Source: Streptomyces griseorubiginosus
GTDB taxonomy: Bacteria; Actinomycetota; Actinomycetes; Streptomycetales; Streptomycetaceae
Reading direction: 5' to 3'
Length of the DNA: 64,000 nt
Assembly (NCBI RefSeq): GCF_001514195.1
Contig: NZ_KQ948734.1
Span: 1,183,076 to 1,247,075 of the forward strand
The position numbers and the translations under genes were made by a program. A model generated the notes under the pieces. That model did not search any database. It was not told the origin of the DNA and was given only the letters and a program-made list of their open reading frames with translations. This document shows, in pieces, positions 58,866 through 64,000 of the stretch (the first letter of the stretch is position 1; each line of letters starts with the position of its first letter).

Positions 58866-60395
58866 TCACACGCCGGACGGGCTGAGGGAACTCGGCTCGT
58901 CCGGCGTTTTGCTGTGCACCGGAATCCGTCGCAGCGTCATCGCCGCCAGTCCCGCCGCCCCCACCAGCAGGACCGCGCCCGCGATCGCCGCCCCCTGCAT
59001 CCCGTGGGTGAAGGCCTCCCTCGCCGCCGTCGCCAGACCCGGGACCCGGTCCGCGACGGACAGCGCCCCGCCCAGCGTCTCGCGGGCCGTGTCCGGGGCC
59101 GAGGCCGGAATGTCGTGGCGGTAGATCGCCGTACCGATCGAGCCGAGGACCGCCATCCCGAGGGCGCCGCCGAACTCGCCGGCGGTCTCCATCAGGGAGG
59201 ATGCCGAGCCCGCCCGTTCCACCGGGGCGCTGCTCAGGGCGAGGTCCGTGATCTGCGAGATGACCACGACGATCCCGCAGGCCAGGACACCGCAGGCGAC
59301 CAGGACCAGCCAGAGGGAGTCGGTGCCCACGAAGGCCAGCAGTGCGTAGCCGAGCGCGCCGATCAGGAAGCCGGCGGTGACGACGTAGGCCCGGTTGACG
59401 CCCTTCTGGACGAGCGCGGTCGCCGTCGGGGCCGCAGCGCCGATCGGTACCGAGGGCAGCAGGGCCCACAGGGCCGCGTCCAGGGCGCTCTTGCCGAGCA
59501 CCGACTGGAGGTACTGCGTGGTGAAGTACGCCGAGCCCATCATGGCGAACGAGCCGATCAGGTTGAGCACGACGGAGGGCGCGAAGCCGTGGCCGCGGAA
59601 CAGTGCCGGGTCGATCATCGGTGAGGCCGTGGTGCGCTGGCGGTGCACGAAGAGGGTCGCGAAGAGCAGGCCGACGGTGATCGAGACGACGTATCCGACG
59701 TGCCAGCCCTCGGAGGGGATCTCCTTGAGGCCGTAGACGACGGGCAGGACGGCGGCCATGGACAGCGGGACGCTCCACCAGTCGAAGCGGCCGGGTGCGG
59801 GGTCCTTGGACTCGGGCAGCAGGATCGGGCCGAGGACCAGCAGCAGGGCCATCGCGGGCAGGTTGACCAGGAAGACCGAGCCCCACCAGAAGTACTGGAC
59901 CAGCAGTCCGCTCATCACCGAGCCGAGCGCGATGCCCGCGGTCATCACTCCGGACCACAGGCCGATCGCCTTCGCGCGCTGTCCCGGGTCGGTGAACATC
60001 GTGCGGATCAGGGCCATCGTCGAGGGCATCAGGGTCGCGCCGCCGATGCCGAGGACCGCGCGGGCGGCGATCAGCATCTCGGCGCTGTGCGCGTACGCGG
60101 CCGCCAGGGAGGCCGCGCTGAAGGCGAACGCGCCGATCAGCAGCAGCTTGCGGCGGCCGATGCGGTCGCCCAGGGAGCCCATGGTCATCAGCAGGCCGGC
60201 CAGGACGAACGCGTAGATGTCGAAGATCCACAGTTGCTGGGTGCCGCTGGGCTCCAGGTCGGCGCTGATCGCGGGGACGGCGAAGTAGAGGACGGAGACG
60301 TCCATCGAGACCAGGAGCAGCGGCAGCATCAGGACGACGAGTGCGGTCCATTCGCGGCGTCCGGCCAGAGGGCCGGTGGGAGTCGGGTTCGTCAT
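58866..60395 (-). CDS. MFS drug-efflux transporter (DHA2, 14 helices)
   Basis: 509 residues from ATG 60395 (complement). Motif A is GSLGDRIGRRKLLL, the first helix has LLLVSMDVSVLYFAVPAI (motif D1-like), and motif C-like IGLWSGVMTAGIALGSVMSG follows. Fourteen predicted helices. A proton-driven exporter of toxic compounds. Transcribed away from a TetR gene across a 76-bp AT-rich gap with symmetrical boxes, the standard arrangement for an inducible efflux pump. Convergent with serA, eight bases between the stops. Confidence 0.93.
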   Translation of the reverse strand: MTNPTPTGPLAGRREWTALVVLMLPLLLVSMDVSVLYFAVPAISADLEPSGTQQLWIFDIYAFVLAGLLMTMGSLGDRIGRRKLLLIGAFAFSAASLAAAYAHSAEMLIAARAVLGIGGATLMPSTMALIRTMFTDPGQRAKAIGLWSGVMTAGIALGSVMSGLLVQYFWWGSVFLVNLPAMALLLVLGPILLPESKDPAPGRFDWWSVPLSMAAVLPVVYGLKEIPSEGWHVGYVVSITVGLLFATLFVHRQRTTASPMIDPALFRGHGFAPSVVLNLIGSFAMMGSAYFTTQYLQSVLGKSALDAALWALLPSVPIGAAAPTATALVQKGVNRAYVVTAGFLIGALGYALLAFVGTDSLWLVLVACGVLACGIVVVISQITDLALSSAPVERAGSASSLMETAGEFGGALGMAVLGSIGTAIYRHDIPASAPDTARETLGGALSVADRVPGLATAAREAFTHGMQGAAIAGAVLLVGAAGLAAMTLRRIPVHSKTPDEPSSLSPSGV

Positions 60396-60407
60396 GCCGA
60401 GGACTAT

Positions 60408-60428
60408 ACGAGCGTCTTAAACGCTTGT
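60408..60428. promoter_or_regulatory. Putative operator between efflux pump and TetR gene
   Basis: ACGAGCGTCTTAAACGCTTGT is a near-palindrome (AGCGT/ACGCT core, outer AC/GT). The right half CGCTTGTCTA recurs at 60448-60457, so at least two repressor sites overlap the divergent promoters. Confidence 0.6.
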
Positions 60429-60459
60429 CTATGACACTTGTATAAATCGCTTGTCTAGA

Positions 60460-60465
60460 TAGGGT
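60460..60465 (+). promoter_or_regulatory. -10 element of a probable leaderless transcript (TetR gene)
   Basis: TAGGGT, then six bases, then ATG 60472; TTGTAT at 60438-60443 may be the -35 (16-bp spacer). Confidence 0.5.
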
Positions 60466-60471
60466 GGGCGC

Positions 60472-61062
60472 ATGGGACACCGTGAGGATCTGCTCGAAGG
60501 CGCGAAGCGCTGTCTGCTGGAGAAGGGGTTCCTGCGGACGACCGCGCGGGACATCGTCAAGGAGTCAGGGACGAACCTGGCGTCCATCGGCTACCACTAC
60601 GGCTCGAAGGACGCGCTTCTGGTGCAGGCCTACGTCTCGCTCGTCGAGGCGACCGGTGACCGCTTCGACCCCAGCCGGGCAGGGCGGGAGGCCATGGCCA
60701 CGGCCCCCGGATCGCTGGAGCGCTTCCAGGAGGTGTGGACCCACATCGTCGAGGCGGTCGGCGAGTCCCGGGCGATCTGGATGCTGAGCTTCGAACTGAT
60801 CATCCAGGGCGACCGGATGCCGGAGGTGCGCCGGATGCTCGTCGAGGCGGAGGAACAGGGCCGCTCGGGTCTGCTCCCGCTCTTCAATGGCGTACCGGAG
60901 GAACAGCAGGGCAAGGACGCCGTCGACACCGAGGGCCGCTTCTACCAGACCCTCCTCCAGGGGCTCATGGTCCAGTGGCTCTTCAACCCGGAGACGGCAA
61001 CGAACGCCACCCAGCTCACGGAGGGCCTGCGCCGGGTGATCGAGGGCACGACGAGGAGCTGA
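60472..61062 (+). CDS. TetR-family regulator of the divergent efflux pump
   Basis: 196 residues from ATG 60472. The helix-turn-helix is TTARDIVKESGTNLASIGYH (residues about 23-42) with YGSKDALLVQAYV. The ligand domain has an aromatic-rich helix (FYQTLLQGLMVQWLF). Likely represses itself and the MFS gene through the boxes at 60408-60457 and is released by an exported compound. Confidence 0.92.
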   Translation: MGHREDLLEGAKRCLLEKGFLRTTARDIVKESGTNLASIGYHYGSKDALLVQAYVSLVEATGDRFDPSRAGREAMATAPGSLERFQEVWTHIVEAVGESRAIWMLSFELIIQGDRMPEVRRMLVEAEEQGRSGLLPLFNGVPEEQQGKDAVDTEGRFYQTLLQGLMVQWLFNPETATNATQLTEGLRRVIEGTTRS

Positions 61063-61104
61063 CACCGGCGGTCGCGGTCGGCGCGCCGACGCCCTCGTGC
61101 CGGC

Positions 61105-61737
61105 TCAGGTGCCGGTCGCTCTCCGGATGGCGGACGCGGTGTCCGGTGCGGTGAAGGTGGGCCGACAGCGGGTCTCCGTCCAGGGCCGGCCGCCCGAGAC
61201 CCATGCGCTGCGGGCCCCGACGCCCCGCGCCCCTCCGACATCGGCGAGGGCGGAGTCGCCGATCATCCAGGAGCCGTCGAGCGGGGCTCCGGCGAGGGCC
61301 GCCGCCAGGTGGAAGATCTCCGGCTCGGGCTTGCGGTGGCCGGCATCCTCGGAGATCACCCAGCCGTGGACGAGCCGGTCGAGACCCGTGTTGCGGATCT
61401 TCGCCTCCTGCTGGACGGTCCGCCCGTTGGTCACGATCACGCAGGACCAGCCGGCGGCGAGTACCTCGACGAGCGCCTCGCGAACCGGGTCCTCGAGCGT
61501 GGTCCGGTCGGCCGCGCCCCGGTCGAGGAAGTCCCGGGAGTCGAGGCCGCCGTACCGTGCGGACAGCGCGCTCGCGACCTCGGGCCGCGGGGTGAGACCG
61601 CTGCCGTCGAGAGCCGTGATCCAGTCCAAGTCCGCTTCGGGGAGGTCGTGTTCGGCGAGGAACGCGGTCGCGGCCGCGCGGAAGGCGGCGTCCCGGTCGA
61701 CGAGGGTGTTGTCGAGGTCGATCATCAGCAGGGGCAC
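61105..61737 (-). CDS. HAD-superfamily hydrolase
   Basis: 210 residues from GTG 61737 (complement), with GGGAG ahead; ATG 61725 is four codons later. Motif I is LLMIDLDNTLVDRD (nucleophile and acid Asp), motif II VIVTNGRT, motif III Lys in HRKPEPEIF, motif IV MIGDSALADVGGA. A helical cap between motifs I and II marks a subfamily I phosphatase of small phospho-metabolites. Substrate unknown. It lies 43 bases downstream of the PucR gene on the same strand. Confidence 0.9.
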   Translation of the reverse strand: MPLLMIDLDNTLVDRDAAFRAAATAFLAEHDLPEADLDWITALDGSGLTPRPEVASALSARYGGLDSRDFLDRGAADRTTLEDPVREALVEVLAAGWSCVIVTNGRTVQQEAKIRNTGLDRLVHGWVISEDAGHRKPEPEIFHLAAALAGAPLDGSWMIGDSALADVGGARGVGARSAWVSGGRPWTETRCRPTFTAPDTASAIRRATGT

Positions 61738-61780
61738 ATCGGTCTCCCGTCCGTTCCCGTCGACAGGACTCCGGCCGGGT

Positions 61781-63322
61781 CTAGAGTCTCGCCGCCTTGA
61801 GGGCCATGTGCAGGAGCAGGCGGTGTTCGCCGTCGTCCAGGTCCAGGCCGGTGAGCTGTTCCACGCGGGAGAGGCGGTAGTAGAGGGTCTGGCGGTGGAT
61901 GCCCAGCTCGGACGCGGTGCGGGCGGCCTGGCCCGCGCAGTCGAGGTAGATCTCGGCCGTGCGGGCGAGTTCGCGGTGGGCGGGGGAGAGGAGGGGGCGT
62001 ACGGCGGGGTCCTGGGCCGTCTCCGGGGGCAGGGACGTGAGGAGACGGTACGGGCCGATCCGCGACCACTCCGCCACCGGTCCGAACCCCGGCTCCGCCA
62101 GCGCGGCCCGGGCCGCGGCCGACGCCTCCTGCCAGGCGGCGGCGAGCTCGGCGAGGGCCACACGGGGGGAGGCGATGCCGGCGGCGACGGTGAGGGGGGC
62201 GGCCGCCGTGGCCGGGGTGCCGCGCGTGCCAGGGGTGCGGGGCGTGCCTGGGGTGCCGGGCGTACCTGGAGTGCCGGGCGTGCCTGGGGTGCCTTGCGTG
62301 ACCGGGGTGCCGGGCGTGCCTGTGGTGCCTTGCGTGCCTCGGATGCCGTGTGTGCCCGAGGTGCCTTGCGTGCCTGGAGTGCCGTGCGTGCCCGAGGTGC
62401 GATGCGTGACCGGGGTGCCCTGCGTGCCCGGGGTGCCCTGCGTGCCTGTGGTGCCGTGTGTGCCTGAAGTGCCCTGCGTGCCTGGGTGTGCGCCCGGAGT
62501 GCCGTGCGTGCCCAGGGTGCGTTGCGTGCCCGTGTCGGCCCCGCCTCCCTCCACCCCCCGTGCCCGCTCCAGCAGTCGGGTCGCCGCCGAGGTCGCCGGG
62601 GTCAGGGTGTCCGTCGCGCGCAGGCGGATCAGGGCCGCGAGCCACTGGGCCGTGGGACCCCACGGAACCGTGCAGAGGGCCGTCGCGTGCGGGACCGTAC
62701 GGGCGGACGGGGCGTCGTCCGGGTCGGCGGACGGCCAGGGCGCGACGCACACGACGGCGTACGGGCCGTCGCCCCGGGGACCCAGTGCGGTGCGCAGGGC
62801 GGCCACCGCCATGTCGGCCTGCCAGCCGCGCTCGGCGGTCAGCACGGCCCGCAGCTCCCGGCTGAGGTCGGCCCCGTGCTGCGCCTCGTCCGCGAGCAGA
62901 GCCCCGATCCGGGCCGCCACCCGCATGGCCGCGTCCAGCTGCGGGTCGGTCGGGCCGGGGGTACCGGGTTCGGAGTCCAGGAGCCAGACGTAACCGAGGA
63001 CGACCCCCCGGTGCCGTACCGGAAGGCAGATCCGGCCGCGGTACACGCCCGCCTCCGGAGTCGGCGGGATCCGGACCGGGGCGGTCGCCCGCGTGATGCC
63101 GAAGCCCTCGAACCACGTCCGGACCGCGGCCGTGGAACGGCGGGTCAGGATCGAGCGGGTGCGGACCGGGTCCAGCGCCGACGGATCGAGCTCGCCCTCG
63201 CTGTCGTACGCACCGAAGGCGATCAGCTCGAAGTCCCGGTTCTCCAGCGTCGCCGGAACGCCCAGGAGCTCCGAGATCTCGTCGACCAGTTCCTGGTAGT
63301 CGCCTCGGGAATCCGTCGTCAT
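61781..63322 (-). CDS. PucR-type transcriptional regulator with a Gly-Thr repeat insertion
   Basis: 513 residues from ATG 63322 (complement), GGGAG ten bases ahead; a Met 13 codons upstream is weaker. Residues about 10-160 are a GAF-like sensor. Residues 264-370 (62213-62533) are a low-complexity array of three-residue units, mostly GTP, GTQ and GTH, encoded by 9-bp repeats. It lies in the GGDEF-like central domain. The C-terminus has the HTH_30-type [20 protein letters not shown] (about 465-485). It diverges from the proline dehydrogenase gene, so it probably activates proline catabolism in response to proline. Confidence 0.88.
   Translation of the reverse strand: MTTDSRGDYQELVDEISELLGVPATLENRDFELIAFGAYDSEGELDPSALDPVRTRSILTRRSTAAVRTWFEGFGITRATAPVRIPPTPEAGVYRGRICLPVRHRGVVLGYVWLLDSEPGTPGPTDPQLDAAMRVAARIGALLADEAQHGADLSRELRAVLTAERGWQADMAVAALRTALGPRGDGPYAVVCVAPWPSADPDDAPSARTVPHATALCTVPWGPTAQWLAALIRLRATDTLTPATSAATRLLERARGVEGGGADTGTQRTLGTHGTPGAHPGTQGTSGTHGTTGTQGTPGTQGTPVTHRTSGTHGTPGTQGTSGTHGIRGTQGTTGTPGTPVTQGTPGTPGTPGTPGTPGTPRTPGTRGTPATAAAPLTVAAGIASPRVALAELAAAWQEASAAARAALAEPGFGPVAEWSRIGPYRLLTSLPPETAQDPAVRPLLSPAHRELARTAEIYLDCAGQAARTASELGIHRQTLYYRLSRVEQLTGLDLDDGEHRLLLHMALKAARL
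62213..62533 (-). repeat. Coding minisatellite (9-bp units, Gly-Thr-X)
   Basis: About 36 consecutive units of the GTX kind, with higher-order pairs such as [12 protein letters not shown] repeated. Period 9 bases, in frame, so copy-number change would not disrupt the reading frame. Confidence 0.9.
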
Positions 63323-63389
63323 CCGGGCATTCTCCCCCACGGAACCGGCCGCTTCATACATCTGTCTGAGATCGGTGGCACGGATGCGT

Positions 63390-63399
63390 GACAGCTGTC
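63390..63399. promoter_or_regulatory. Short palindrome in the PucR/proline dehydrogenase gap
   Basis: GACAGCTGTC is a perfect 10-bp palindrome midway in the 146-bp divergent gap, a possible PucR site. Short palindromes arise easily by chance. Confidence 0.3.
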
Positions 63400-63468
63400 G
63401 ATGGCCGACGATCGGAGGGATCCTTAGGTTTCACGGTGGTTCTATCTGCTGGTTTGTGGAGGTGCCCC

Positions 63469-64000
63469 GTGCTGGGTCCCGTGATTCTTGCCGCGTCGCG
63501 CAGCGACCGGATGCGACGCCTGATCTCGGCGGCCCCGGTGACCAAGCAGGTCGTCGACCGCTTCATCCCGGGTGAGAGCGTCGACGACGTGGTGCCGATC
63601 ATCGAGGAGCTCACCGGCCGCGGCCTGGAGCTGACGATGGACGTCGTCGGCGAGGACATCACCACCCCCGAGCAGGCGGGCGCGGCCCGGGACGCCTACC
63701 TCGCGCTGGTCGACCGGCTGCGCGACCTCGGGCTCGGCGAGCGGGTGGAGATGTCCGTCAAGCTGTCGATGTTCGGCCAGGCCCTCGAAGGCGGCCACGA
63801 GCTGGCGCTCGCCAACGTCCGGCCGGTCGTCGAGGCCGCCGCCGCGATCGGTACGACGGTCACGCTCGACGCCGAGGACCACACCACCCTCGACTCGATG
63901 TTCGCCATCCACGAGGAACTGCGGAAGGACTTCCCGCAGACCGGCTGTGTCATCCAGGCCTACCTCTTCCGCACCGAGGCCGACGCCCGCCGTCTCGCCG
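63469..64000 (+). CDS. Proline dehydrogenase, N-terminal part (runs off the window)
   Basis: GTG 63469 with GGAGG seven bases ahead; 177 codons visible of about 300. Starts LGPVILAASRSDRMRRLI, then TKQVVDRFIPGES, and the barrel strands LELTMDVVGEDI, VEMSVKLSMFGQ, VTLDAEDHTTLDSMF and GCVIQAYLFRTEADA, all typical of the FAD-containing PRODH barrel. Oxidises proline to pyrroline-5-carboxylate at the membrane. The divergent PucR gene is its likely activator; the P5C dehydrogenase is expected just outside the window. Confidence 0.93.
   Translation, partial: MLGPVILAASRSDRMRRLISAAPVTKQVVDRFIPGESVDDVVPIIEELTGRGLELTMDVVGEDITTPEQAGAARDAYLALVDRLRDLGLGERVEMSVKLSMFGQALEGGHELALANVRPVVEAAAAIGTTVTLDAEDHTTLDSMFAIHEELRKDFPQTGCVIQAYLFRTEADARRLA

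Noticed and set aside
57130..60480. 1116-codon minus-strand frame
   Set aside because: Covers serA and a shifted frame of the MFS gene; no motif, and low-complexity composition.
62213..62533. CRISPR or other non-coding array
   Set aside because: Period of 9 bases, in frame, within a conserved regulator gene.

Overview
This window is chromosomal DNA of a Streptomyces or very close relative. Support for this: very high GC with strongly GC-biased third codon positions, many GTG starts, GTGA/ATGA stop-start overlaps, genus-typical families (SseB pair, WYL regulator, LAL-type LuxR, GGDEF/EAL proteins, GatCAB, MMPL), and a gene order that, from memory and unchecked, follows the S. coelicolor core block running from the peptide ABC transporter through ligA, gatCAB and ilvBNC-serA to proline dehydrogenase. 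I saw no rRNA, tRNA, insertion sequence, prophage or CRISPR array. 57 protein genes, one 13-codon leader peptide and a set of RNA/DNA signals are listed.

Layout. 1-2,208: end of a P-loop kinase-like gene, a 27-28 bp tandem repeat and two SseB-like genes. 2,544-8,876: five-gene oligopeptide ABC importer (permease, lipoprotein, permease, two ATPases). 8,975-16,201: secreted M1 peptidase, TRIC/UPF0126 channel, esterase, thioesterase, WYL and TetR regulators, small membrane proteins. 16,268-21,049: cysteine desulfurase and mnmA (tRNA 2-thiouridine) with a multicopper oxidase and an amidase between them. 21,093-25,416: three-gene minus-strand polysaccharide operon (GT2 synthase, GH26-like lipoprotein, membrane glycosyltransferase). 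25,537-31,278: metabolic singletons ending with ligA. 31,551-33,785: GGDEF-EAL protein (rmdB-like). 33,954-37,515: gatC-gatA-small protein-gatB. 37,577-49,773: methyltransferase, MMPL exporter, large LAL regulator, PQQ-type dehydrogenase, oxidoreductases. 49,972-53,154: second GGDEF-EAL protein (cdgC-like). 53,188-58,857: ilvB leader, ilvB, ilvN, ilvC, serA. 58,866-64,000: MFS exporter with divergent TetR, HAD phosphatase, PucR regulator diverging from proline dehydrogenase (cut by the window end).

How the parts work together. The two c-di-GMP proteins look complementary: the rmdB-like protein has intact GGDEF and EAL motifs, the cdgC-like one has an intact GGDEF plus inhibitory site but a ruined EAL. 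Two genes, the M1 peptidase (codon 9) and rmdB (codon 392), carry a TTA codon, which in Streptomyces ties translation to the bldA tRNA. ilvB is preceded by a textbook ribosome-mediated attenuator with an Ile-Leu-Val-Leu leader peptide. Upstream of serA lies the most unusual signal: an 80-position inverted repeat whose mismatches are almost all of the kind that become G-U pairs only in a minus-strand RNA, suggesting a conserved antisense long-hairpin RNA.

Limits: everything is hand-read. Family assignments come from motif recognition without database searches, starts were chosen from ribosome-binding sites, leaderless -10 signatures and overlaps, and operator sites are inferred from symmetry only.
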